Shown piece by piece: positions 1-7,135 of a stretch of 10,794 nucleotides of DNA. Position numbers and translations under genes: made by a program. Below the pieces are notes generated by a model that ran no database searches, had not been told where the DNA came from, and was given only the letters and a program-made list of their open reading frames with translations. Origin of the DNA: Caryophanales bacterium UBA3260 (lineage in GTDB: Bacteria; Bacillota_I; Bacilli_A; RF39; UBA660); NCBI GenBank assembly GCA_002362595.1, contig DEUO01000130.1:657-11450 (forward strand), given 5' to 3'. How positions within the stretch are numbered: the stretch's first letter is position 1; every line of letters begins with the position of its first letter.

Positions 1-138
1 AAAGCAAATTCCTAATATATAAAAAAAATAAAATTTAAGTATTATAAATATTTTTTATATGTAAATGTAAACCATATAAGTCAACATTTTAGCCAATACA
101 ACTGCCTAAAAAAAAATAAACTTTTTTCTGCTTTTTTG
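1..138. other. AT-rich intergenic DNA, no gene seen
   Basis: This left edge is almost entirely A/T with long A and T runs. I see no open frame of useful length, no RNA gene and no convincing repeat. Weak minus-strand promoter-like hexamers occur (TTGACT as complement of 79-84, TATAAT as complement of 41-46), but their spacing is poor. They could serve a divergent gene beyond the left edge. Confidence 0.5.
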
Positions 139-167
139 TTGACAAATAATCTCTTTTCGATTAGTAT
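139..167 (+). promoter_or_regulatory. Strong sigma-A type promoter of the small RNA
   Basis: A perfect -35 hexamer TTGACA (139-144) is followed by a 17-nt spacer and the -10 hexamer TAGTAT (162-167). This is the best consensus promoter in the window. Transcription should start at about 173-175, directly at the base of the first hairpin of the small RNA, so promoter and RNA fit together. Confidence 0.72.
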
Positions 168-173
168 AGGAAC

Positions 174-275
174 TACCAATTCGGAATTAGGCGAATTGGT
201 CGCTAGTATCACACTAGCCAACCCCTTTTTATTCTTTTTGGAGTTGTTCTCAGGGGGACAACTCCTATTTTTTTT
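174..275 (+). ncRNA. Candidate structured small RNA, about 100 nt, no family recognised
   Basis: The interval between the TTGACA/TAGTAT promoter and a strong terminator has no open reading frame but is rich in inverted repeats. Hairpin 1 pairs ACCAATTCG (175-183) with CGAATTGGT (192-200), a perfect 9-bp stem with an 8-nt loop. Hairpin 2 pairs GCTAGT (202-207) with ACTAGC (213-218), with a 5-nt loop. A pyrimidine-rich linker containing CCCC (222-225) follows, and then the terminator hairpin. CCCC could pair with the GGGGG in the terminator loop (253-257), forming a pseudoknot. GGT (198-200) could instead extend hairpin 2 by pairing with ACC (221-223), which would compete with hairpin 1. I do not recognise 6S, SRP, tmRNA, tracrRNA, T-box or a known riboswitch. 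A trans-acting regulator is my preferred reading; a terminated leader of the following gene is the alternative. Confidence 0.58.
240..275 (+). terminator. Intrinsic terminator of the small RNA
   Basis: GGAGTTGT (240-247) pairs perfectly with ACAACTCC (258-265). The stem can continue inward through U-G and C-G pairs. A run of eight T follows at 268-275. The T run lies only on the plus-strand side, which fixes the direction. The loop is G-rich (GGGGG at 253-257), which is unusual and could contact the CCCC upstream. Confidence 0.8.
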
Positions 276-285
276 GCTATAAAAC

Positions 286-296
286 TATGATAAAAT
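286..296 (+). promoter_or_regulatory. Possible extended -10 promoter for the following gene
   Basis: TATGATAAAAT contains a TG-extended -10 box (TG at 288-289, TAAAAT at 291-296). No -35 is visible because the small-RNA terminator occupies that space. It resembles the TATGATATAAT boxes at 7093-7103 and 8170-8180. A start at about 303 would leave almost no leader before the gene. Confidence 0.35.
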
Positions 297-301
297 AAGT
301 T

Positions 302-307
302 AGGTGG
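302..307 (+). promoter_or_regulatory. Ribosome binding site that favours the GTG at 313
   Basis: AGGTGG lies 5 nt before GTG at 313, a normal Shine-Dalgarno spacing. The longer reading that starts at GTG 304 overlaps this site and has only weak purine sequence upstream. I therefore place the start at 313. If the transcript really begins at about 303, translation from 304 would be nearly leaderless and remains possible. Confidence 0.5.
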
Positions 308-312
308 TCAAA

Positions 313-2427
313 GTGACAATAATTAAATTATTAAAAAAAATACTAAGAGCTATAATCAATTTCTTTAAAATAATATTAGTCATGATTATTAGTTTCTTTA
401 AGCCAACTAAAAAAGAAGAACTAAAAAATATTACATCAAAAAAAGATGATATTAAGAATTCTTCTAACTCTACTACTAAAACAAATATATCTACAACAGA
501 ACTACCTAATGATACAAACAATAAAACTAATCCCCATGACAATGAATCAGATACAACTGATAATATCGTATTTAAACTATCAAAAGATAGAATAGATAAA
601 ATAAAAGAACAAACAAAACATAATTGTGAAATAATATTTACAACAGAATATATCATTCGTCTTATTGAAGAAGAATTAGAACACGTATATAAAGATCAAA
701 AACTTGAAATAAAAAAAGCTGATAAAGAATTAACAAAAGTAATTAAAAAATTTGAAGAAAAAGTAACACCAATTATTGAAAAACAAATTGAATTTTATCA
801 TCTAAAAAAAGAAGATGAAGTTAAAAAAGAAGTTAAGAAAATTGTTGAAGTTGAACTAAAAGAATTCCCTATTCTTCCACCTATAGATATAGAAATAAAA
901 AAAGAAGAAACACCTATAGTAGAAACGCCAACCAAACCCGAAATTTATCAATCTAAACAAGAAGTAACTCCTTCTCCTTATTCACTTGTTCACAAAAAGA
1001 AAAAAGAATTAAATCTTAATCCTGCAACACCTACTCCTAAAATAGAAGAAACACCTATCATCATTACTAATGATACTAACAAAGCTAAAAGTACTTTAGA
1101 AAGCTTAAGTACTACTGTAGTAAAGACATCTGAACAACACACTAAAGAATCGCTAACAGATATCATCAAAAATACCGCAGCTGTTGCAACTACAATTGCA
1201 ATTAAAACTGCTGAAGACATCATTAAACCTGAGGATAAAAAACCAGAAACAAAAAAAGAACAAAGAAAAGAATCACCTAAAAATGACCAATCTAGTGATG
1301 AAAAAATTAAAGATATTGAACAAAAACTAGAAGCTGAACCTAAAACTATTGAAGAAATTGATGAAATTAAAAGAGATTTAGAAGATGAACTAGCTAGAGT
1401 ACAAGAAGAAAAAGAAAGACAAAGAAGAAAGAAGCAAAAAGAAGAACAACAAAAACAAGAAGATGAAAGAAAAAAAGCTGAAGATAAAACTCAACAAAAA
1501 GAAGAAAAAATACAAGAATTAGTTCGTGACTCAGATATAAGTTCCATTACTATAGGTACAGATAAAATAATAGAAGATGGCAAAACAGAAATAGAAAAAG
1601 AAGACTTCTTTGATAAAGATTATGACCATATAGAAGACGAAATAAATAGAATGTTAGACGATATAACTAATACAAGACTTCGCTATGGTAATAAACTATC
1701 TTCAAAGCAGAAAAGTAAACTAGACCGCGAAGAAGCTAAATTACGCGATGCTAAAGAATATATATCAAGTAAAAAAAATGAAGATATAGAATATGAAAAA
1801 AAACAACTAGATGATTACATAACAAATGATGAATTAAACGGGTTACAGCAAGAATTAAAAAGAATTGATGAACAAAATAAAGAAAAAGTAGATAAAAAAC
1901 TTCTTAAACGTTTAGATAAATTAGAAGGTATGACAAAAGAACAAGTAGCTGATGTTGATAAAAGAGTCTTATTTAAAAAACTAAACAAAGCATCTCTACT
2001 ATTAGAAATGGGTTCTATACTAGCTTTTCCCTTTATCCGCAATCGTTATTTCTTCTATTTTACAGTAGGATTAATTGTTGACAATCATTTTAACTTCGTT
2101 AACGCCTTTTGGAGGCGAAAATTAAACAAATATGAACCAGCAGACCTTTCACAGATAAAACAAGGTCAGGACGCTCTAAATGGTGCTTTAGACATAACTT
2201 ATAAAAACTTAGTAGAATTAGACTACCTAGAACAAGAAGCACTAGATAGATATCCAGAACTAATAAACGATCCAAGATTCATAAACGAAGTAACAAGACT
2301 GAGAACTAACCTTACCTCAAAATATAACAAACTAATGAAAAAAAATCAAAACATGGAAAAATACTACATGAAATCAAAATATCAAAGAAAAGTTCTAAAA
2401 AGAGACTTAAATCCAGAACAAGAATAG
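313..2427 (+). CDS. Large Lys/Glu-rich coiled-coil membrane-associated protein, family unknown
   Basis: I do not recognise this 704-residue protein. Residues about 11-29 form a hydrophobic stretch flanked by lysines, which fits a membrane anchor or amphipathic helix. A polar Asn/Thr/Ser-rich linker follows. Residues about 184-254 are rich in Pro, Thr and Glu and carry two EETPI copies. Residues about 310-403 are almost pure Lys, Glu and Gln, then a second highly charged helical region runs to about 550; both look like coiled coil. Residues about 559-596 hold two short hydrophobic segments separated by Arg-Asn-Arg, followed by aromatic residues and a charged helical tail to the end. No catalytic motif or cell-wall sorting signal is visible. 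The layout suggests a structural or scaffolding protein held at the membrane at two places, but that is inference from composition only. The gene stands alone, converges on nifJ and follows the small RNA. Confidence 0.85.
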   Translation: MTIIKLLKKILRAIINFFKIILVMIISFFKPTKKEELKNITSKKDDIKNSSNSTTKTNISTTELPNDTNNKTNPHDNESDTTDNIVFKLSKDRIDKIKEQTKHNCEIIFTTEYIIRLIEEELEHVYKDQKLEIKKADKELTKVIKKFEEKVTPIIEKQIEFYHLKKEDEVKKEVKKIVEVELKEFPILPPIDIEIKKEETPIVETPTKPEIYQSKQEVTPSPYSLVHKKKKELNLNPATPTPKIEETPIIITNDTNKAKSTLESLSTTVVKTSEQHTKESLTDIIKNTAAVATTIAIKTAEDIIKPEDKKPETKKEQRKESPKNDQSSDEKIKDIEQKLEAEPKTIEEIDEIKRDLEDELARVQEEKERQRRKKQKEEQQKQEDERKKAEDKTQQKEEKIQELVRDSDISSITIGTDKIIEDGKTEIEKEDFFDKDYDHIEDEINRMLDDITNTRLRYGNKLSSKQKSKLDREEAKLRDAKEYISSKKNEDIEYEKKQLDDYITNDELNGLQQELKRIDEQNKEKVDKKLLKRLDKLEGMTKEQVADVDKRVLFKKLNKASLLLEMGSILAFPFIRNRYFFYFTVGLIVDNHFNFVNAFWRRKLNKYEPADLSQIKQGQDALNGALDITYKNLVELDYLEQEALDRYPELINDPRFINEVTRLRTNLTSKYNKLMKKNQNMEKYYMKSKYQRKVLKRDLNPEQE
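903..1058 (+). repeat. Two in-frame 15-bp copies encoding EETPI
   Basis: AGAAGAAACACCTAT occurs identically at 903-917 and 1044-1058. The copies are 141 bp apart and in the same frame, so both encode EETPI inside the Pro/Thr-rich linker of the coiled-coil protein. This may be a short duplicated linker motif or a chance result of low-complexity sequence. Confidence 0.4.
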
Positions 2428-2443
2428 TTCTGGATTATTTATT
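2410..2443 (+). terminator. Terminator hairpin overlapping the end of the coiled-coil gene
   Basis: AATCCAGAAC (2410-2419) pairs perfectly with GTTCTGGATT (2427-2436), a 10-bp stem around a 7-nt loop. The stop codon TAG (2425-2427) lies at the loop-stem junction, so the left arm encodes the last residues of the protein. ATTTATTTA follows, a modest T-rich tail. The stem may also work for the converging nifJ transcript. Confidence 0.62.
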
Positions 2444-2472
2444 TACTTACAACTAACTTTATAATAACAATG

Positions 2473-2494
2473 AAAAAAAGAGCTATTCACTCTT
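2473..2494 (-). terminator. Weak terminator at the end of nifJ
   Basis: On the minus strand AAGAG (complement of 2490-2494) pairs with CTCTT (complement of 2478-2482). The loop includes the nifJ stop codon. The second arm runs into seven T (complement of 2473-2479). The stem is only 5 bp of firm pairing plus possible A-U and G-U extension, so it may need help from the stronger hairpin at 2410-2436. Confidence 0.42.
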
Positions 2495-5400
2495 CTCTTC
2501 ACTTAACTTTTTATAATAGTTATAACGCTTAATAGCATCTTGTTTATTTAATTCTAACATTTCTTTTGCAGCATCAGGATCTTTCTTAACTAAACTATTA
2601 TATCTTACTTCATTATTTAATAATGTTTCATATTTATCAAAATCAGGTTCTCTACTATCTAAATATAATTTATCTTCTTCTGGATTATATCTCATTAATG
2701 TAGTATATCCACAATCAACAACTAATTTTTGCTCTGCAGTAGCATTACTCATACCACCCTTTATTCCTTGTTCAATACATGGACAATAAGCAATTATAAT
2801 AGATGGTCCCTTATGTTCTTCTGCTTCTTTAAATGCCTTAATAGTTTGCATGAAATTAGAACCAAAAGATACATTAGCAACATAACAATTAGGGTATCCC
2901 ATAGCTATCTTAAATAAATCTTTCTTTGCTGTCTTTTTACCATTATCAGCAAATTGTGCTACTTGACCTATTCTAGAAGACTTACTAGCTTGTCCACCAG
3001 TATTAGAATAAACTTCAGTATCTAATACTAATATATTAACATTTTCTCCACTAGATAGAACATGATCTATTCCACCAAATCCAATATCATAAGCCCATCC
3101 GTCTCCTCCTAGTGTCCATACACTACGAGCTGGAACATAACTAATTAAATCATTTAATTCTTTAGGAATATCTAACTTTAATAATTCATTCTTAATCTCA
3201 CTAGTTATATCAAAATCTTCTCTATTAGCTAACCATTTATTAAATAATTCTTTTACTTCATCACTTACATTATCTAAATTATCTCTCATTATTTTTTCTA
3301 TTCTATCACGAGATTTATTATAACTTACAAGCATTCCATATCCAAATTCAGCATTATCTTCAAATAATGAATTAGCCCAAGGTATAGAATAAGGTGTACT
3401 AGGAACACTACCACCATATATAGAAGAACAACCAGTAGCATTAGCAATAATTAATTTATCTCCAAATAATTGTGTTAATAACTTTGTATAAGGCGTTTCT
3501 CCACAACCAGCACAAGCACCACTAAATTCAAATTTAGGTTTTATAAACTGACTACCTTTTATAGTAAATTTAGGGAATAAATCTTTTGGATTTTCATAAT
3601 TCTCAAATAAATCAGTAGCTCTATCTTGTACTTTTTGATCATAAACACCAAATTTTAAAGCTTTTTCTCCTCCCTTACCAGGACATACATTAATACATAA
3701 ACCACAACTAGTACAATCTGCTTCACTTACTACTATTTCATAATTATATTCTGGTTTACCCATCATAGATATACCTTCATTTTTATTAGTATGAGCAATA
3801 GGTCTTATAACAGCATGAGGACAAACTATTGAACACTGACCACATTGTATACAATTATCACTTATCCATTTAGGTACGTAAGTACTAGTCTTTCTCTTTT
3901 CATTCTTAGATAAACTACAAGGGAATGTACCATCCCTATAAGGTACTAAATCACTAACTTTTAAATAATCTCCTCTTCTAGCATTAATTTCATCAAATAT
4001 ATTTCTTTTTATCTCTGTATCTTCATCTACATTATTTAATAAAACATTAACACTAATCAAATTATCTTTAGCTTCCTTAATAGCATTCTTATTAGAATTA
4101 ACTATATCTTCTCCCTTAGTACTAAATTGTTTCTCTATTGACTTATAAAGTACATTTAAAGCATCAGGATAATCAATAAAATCAAGAATAATCATTTCCA
4201 TTATCTTACTTATCTTACCCTTAATACCATTATTTAAAGCTATCTTATCAGCATCTATTATATAAAATCTAACATGTTTCTTATTAATAATACTCTTAAC
4301 TTTATTTGGTAAATAACCATTAAGTTCATCTACACTTTTAGTAGTATTAAGAATAAATATACCATTATCTTTAATATCATCTATTAAATCAAACTTAAAT
4401 AAATATTCATCTTTAGTAACTACTACTATATCAGGATTAGTTACATAATAAGGTGCATTTATCTCTTTATCACTTATTCTTAAGTTACATATAGTAACTC
4501 CACCACTCTTCTTAGAATCATATTGATTATAACTTTGAACAAACTTATTTGTACCAGTTCCTAATATCTTTATTATATCTTTACTAGTACTAACCATTCC
4601 ATCACTACCAAAACCAAATATCTTGATTTCTTTACAACCTAAATCTATCTTATAATCATATTCTGGTAAACTTAAATTAGTTACATCATCTTTTATACCT
4701 ATAGTAAAATTATCTCTTAACTTATCATCAAGCATTTTATATACACTATATATTTGATCAGGAGTAGTATTTTTACTTGATAAACCATATCTACCACCTA
4801 CTACTTTTATATCTGTATTTTTAACAGCACTACATACATCTAGATATAATGGTTCACCAATACTGCCAGCTTCTTTTGTTCTATCAAGTACAGCAATATT
4901 CTTAACAGTCTTAGGTAATACATCTAATAAATATTTAACACTAAAAGGTCTATATAAATGTACTTCTACTAAACCTACTTTATCTCCCTTTTTATTTAAA
5001 TCATCTACAACTAATTTTATAGTATCACAAACACTTCCCATAGCTACTATTACATTAGTTGCATTACCATCTCCATAATAATTAAAAGGTTTATAACTAG
5101 TATTCATTAACTTATTTATTTCCTTCATATAATTATTAACTATATCAGGTATATTATTATATAATTCATTTCTAGCTTCTACTGATTGAAAATATATATC
5201 TTCATTTTCAGCCATACCCTTTTGTATATTAGCACCAACATTTAACATTCTATTTTTATATTTACTTATACTATCAAAATCTACTAATTTTATTAAATCT
5301 TCCCTATTTAACTCTCTTACTTTATTTACTTCATGACTAGTTCTAAAACCATCAAAAAAATGTAAGAAAGGTAAACTTCCCTTTATAGCACTTAAATGAG

Positions 5401-5857
5401 CTATTGCTCCCATATGATTAGCTTGTTCAACATTTGAAGAAGCTAACATACAAAAACCAGTTCCACGTGTTGCATAAACATCTGAATGATCTCCAAATAT
5501 TGATAAAGCATGAGTAGCTAAAGTTCTTGCTGCAACATGAATAACAGCAGGTAAACATTCTCCAGCTATTTTATACATATTAGGTATCATTAATAATAAT
5601 CCTTGTGAAGCCGTAAAAGTTGTTGATAAACTACCAGCAAGTAATGCTCCATGCATTGTACCAGCCGCCCCAGCTTCACTCTGCATTTCTACAACTTTTA
5701 CTTTATCATTAAATATATTATTTGTTTCTCCATGACTCAATATATCTACTTCTGTTGCCATTGGACTACTAGGTGTTATTGGATATATACTAGCTATCTC
5801 ACTAAACAAATAAGCAACATCTGCTACTGCTTTATTTCCATCTATTATTTTATACAT
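2483..5857 (-). CDS. nifJ: Pyruvate:ferredoxin (flavodoxin) oxidoreductase
   Basis: This single-chain cytoplasmic enzyme oxidises pyruvate with CoA to acetyl-CoA and CO2, passing electrons to ferredoxin or flavodoxin. All family regions are present in 1124 residues, slightly short for the family. The N-terminal domain has YPITPSSPMA (25-34) and the likely TPP-activating glutamate in QSEAG (Glu61). FLHFFDGFRTSHE is the classic PFOR motif. Two 4Fe-4S sites follow: Cys669/672/675/679 and Cys715/718/721/725. The proximal cluster would use Cys782, Cys785, Cys810 and Cys1027. The TPP domain has GDGWAYDIG (Asp919) and NTGGQ (from Asn952). Every expected ligand is there, so the gene should be active. 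The start is ATG with AGAGGA 9 nt upstream. It lies 16 nt after the glucosaminidase-like gene with no promoter between, so the two are probably co-transcribed. It implies anaerobic fermentation. Confidence 0.97.
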   Translation of the reverse strand: MYKIIDGNKAVADVAYLFSEIASIYPITPSSPMATEVDILSHGETNNIFNDKVKVVEMQSEAGAAGTMHGALLAGSLSTTFTASQGLLLMIPNMYKIAGECLPAVIHVAARTLATHALSIFGDHSDVYATRGTGFCMLASSNVEQANHMGAIAHLSAIKGSLPFLHFFDGFRTSHEVNKVRELNREDLIKLVDFDSISKYKNRMLNVGANIQKGMAENEDIYFQSVEARNELYNNIPDIVNNYMKEINKLMNTSYKPFNYYGDGNATNVIVAMGSVCDTIKLVVDDLNKKGDKVGLVEVHLYRPFSVKYLLDVLPKTVKNIAVLDRTKEAGSIGEPLYLDVCSAVKNTDIKVVGGRYGLSSKNTTPDQIYSVYKMLDDKLRDNFTIGIKDDVTNLSLPEYDYKIDLGCKEIKIFGFGSDGMVSTSKDIIKILGTGTNKFVQSYNQYDSKKSGGVTICNLRISDKEINAPYYVTNPDIVVVTKDEYLFKFDLIDDIKDNGIFILNTTKSVDELNGYLPNKVKSIINKKHVRFYIIDADKIALNNGIKGKISKIMEMIILDFIDYPDALNVLYKSIEKQFSTKGEDIVNSNKNAIKEAKDNLISVNVLLNNVDEDTEIKRNIFDEINARRGDYLKVSDLVPYRDGTFPCSLSKNEKRKTSTYVPKWISDNCIQCGQCSIVCPHAVIRPIAHTNKNEGISMMGKPEYNYEIVVSEADCTSCGLCINVCPGKGGEKALKFGVYDQKVQDRATDLFENYENPKDLFPKFTIKGSQFIKPKFEFSGACAGCGETPYTKLLTQLFGDKLIIANATGCSSIYGGSVPSTPYSIPWANSLFEDNAEFGYGMLVSYNKSRDRIEKIMRDNLDNVSDEVKELFNKWLANREDFDITSEIKNELLKLDIPKELNDLISYVPARSVWTLGGDGWAYDIGFGGIDHVLSSGENVNILVLDTEVYSNTGGQASKSSRIGQVAQFADNGKKTAKKDLFKIAMGYPNCYVANVSFGSNFMQTIKAFKEAEEHKGPSIIIAYCPCIEQGIKGGMSNATAEQKLVVDCGYTTLMRYNPEEDKLYLDSREPDFDKYETLLNNEVRYNSLVKKDPDAAKEMLELNKQDAIKRYNYYKKLSEEKSE

Positions 5858-5873
5858 TTTACCAAATCCTCTC

Positions 5874-7073
5874 TTATTTACGTACTAATTCTACATTATT
5901 ATTATCAAACAAAGTTGCTTCATTCATTAAAGCATATTCATAATTTGAAACTACATTAGGTAACCAATCTTGATTACCATCAGATAAAGGAGCGTGAATA
6001 TCTCTTATTTTAGATATTACATCTTCATTAACTACTGAAGGATCAATACCTATCATACGATAATATTTTAATATTTCCATACCTAATTCATAAAATCCTT
6101 CTTCTTTAGTATCAAATACCCACCAACTACCATCAATACCTTTTATTCCAGCAGGATTATTACTATTTATAAATAAATCACTATTAAAACTTGTTTCAGA
6201 TTGAACTATCGCATACATCAAACATCTATTAATACCTAAATCGGATGCTACTTTACTTATTTGATTTGCGAAATCACTTCCTGATTGATAATCACCACCA
6301 TATAAACCTTCAGTACTAATTCCTATTTGCTGTGGCAATTGCTTAATAGTTCTTACTGTATATATTAATAATTCTCTATCACTACTTGCACAAACTTCTT
6401 GTCCTTTACAAGTAACACCATTAAGTGTTCCATTTAAATATTGCTGACTAGAAAAATTATCACTAATCCCTTTTATAAAAGGATAAACAACATCATAATT
6501 AACATGATAAATATTACATATCTCTCTTATTAAATCACCATTAACATCTATCTCTTGTTCTTCTGGTACCTCATGTGTACCATCATCTATTTGAATATCT
6601 ACATATTCACTATTATCTACTGGTTCTTCTACAGTTAAATTAGAAGACTTAGTTTCATCATCATACTCTTGTACATAAGCTATGCCACCATTTTGATTAT
6701 CTTGATTCTTATCATTAATATGACTAACTAATAAACCAACAGACAAACTAACTACTATTACTCCAACAATTATTTTCGTAACAGGAACAAAACTAACTCT
6801 TCCCTTAGTATAATGTTTCCCATTATTATACTTTTGATTCCTTGTAACTTTATATCTAGGTACTTCTCTTCTTACCTCTGTTCTTTCCTTATCTTCTCTA
6901 GGTCTTTTTACATTACTAGCAATAGTATTATCATTATAAAGTTCTCTTAAGTATTTAACTTGTTCATAATTTAAATTAAAGAATAATGGTATTTCAACAT
7001 CAACATATCTACCATCACTATTAAGCTTCCTGATATCAAGACTATTAAGAACTTTTAATTCCTGTGCTGTCAT
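5874..7073 (-). CDS. Membrane-anchored glucosaminidase/lytic-enzyme-like wall protein
   Basis: This 399-residue protein has three parts. An N-terminal cytoplasmic part (1-98) is charged and basic near the membrane. One transmembrane helix lies at about 101-118, followed by an acidic extracellular linker (130-180). The C-terminal half ends in a domain resembling GH73 endo-beta-N-acetylglucosaminidases and SLT-like lysozyme folds. Within it, Glu293 in IVQSETSF is the likely acid catalyst, NNPAGIKG (305-312) matches the family's NN-GIK signature, and GSWWVF, the EEGFYELG helix and a late YAL segment fit the rest. The role would be cutting or remodelling peptidoglycan outside the cell. Cys222 and Cys228, just before the domain, could form a disulfide. 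The start is ATG with GGAGGAG (7081-7087) 7 nt upstream. It is followed 16 nt later by nifJ. Fold and location are fairly secure; the exact bond cleaved is inferred. Confidence 0.8.
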   Translation of the reverse strand: MTAQELKVLNSLDIRKLNSDGRYVDVEIPLFFNLNYEQVKYLRELYNDNTIASNVKRPREDKERTEVRREVPRYKVTRNQKYNNGKHYTKGRVSFVPVTKIIVGVIVVSLSVGLLVSHINDKNQDNQNGGIAYVQEYDDETKSSNLTVEEPVDNSEYVDIQIDDGTHEVPEEQEIDVNGDLIREICNIYHVNYDVVYPFIKGISDNFSSQQYLNGTLNGVTCKGQEVCASSDRELLIYTVRTIKQLPQQIGISTEGLYGGDYQSGSDFANQISKVASDLGINRCLMYAIVQSETSFNSDLFINSNNPAGIKGIDGSWWVFDTKEEGFYELGMEILKYYRMIGIDPSVVNEDVISKIRDIHAPLSDGNQDWLPNVVSNYEYALMNEATLFDNNNVELVRK

Positions 7074-7092
7074 AATACCACTCCTCCATTTA

Positions 7093-7103
7093 ATTATATC
7101 ATA
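7093..7103 (-). promoter_or_regulatory. Extended -10 promoter for the glucosaminidase-nifJ unit
   Basis: The minus strand reads TATGATATAAT, a perfect TATAAT (complement of 7093-7098) with a TG extension. No -35 match is present (AACTTT at the expected place). The Shine-Dalgarno GGAGGAG (7081-7087) starts only 5 nt after the -10 box, so the message would begin at or just before it. The terminator of the upstream gene lies immediately upstream. Confidence 0.58.
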
Positions 7104-7108
7104 CCAAT

Positions 7109-7135
7109 AAAAAAGAAAGTTTATTTTCCTTTCTT
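7109..7135 (-). terminator. Terminator at the end of the HAD-GtrA gene
   Basis: On the minus strand AAGAAAG (complement of 7129-7135) pairs with CTTTCTT (complement of 7113-7119). The loop contains the stop codon (7121-7123). Six T follow or overlap the second arm (complement of 7109-7114). The stem is A/U-rich, so it is moderate in strength. Confidence 0.5.

Noticed and set aside
41..84. Minus-strand promoter for a divergent gene beyond the left edge
   Set aside because: TTGACT and TATAAT-like hexamers exist, but no pair has a 16-18 nt spacer with good matches at both ends. In such AT-rich DNA this is expected by chance.
174..275. tracrRNA or CRISPR-associated RNA
   Set aside because: No repeat array, no anti-repeat partner and no cas gene is visible in the window, and the hairpins do not resemble a tracrRNA I know.
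300..656. Minus-strand 118-residue hydrophobic reading frame opposite the coiled-coil gene
   Set aside because: It is the complement of Lys/Asn/Glu-rich codons, which reads as Phe/Leu/Ile/Ser, and it has no good ribosome binding site. It is a shadow of the plus-strand gene.
1240..1520. Tandem repeat array in the coiled-coil gene
   Set aside because: The stretch is low-complexity Lys/Glu/Gln coding DNA without a fixed repeat unit or period.
5651..5959. Plus-strand reading frame across the start of nifJ and the end of the upstream gene
   Set aside because: Tyr/Ile/Cys/His-rich composition is what the opposite strand of AT-rich coding DNA gives. Both genes beneath it are well supported.
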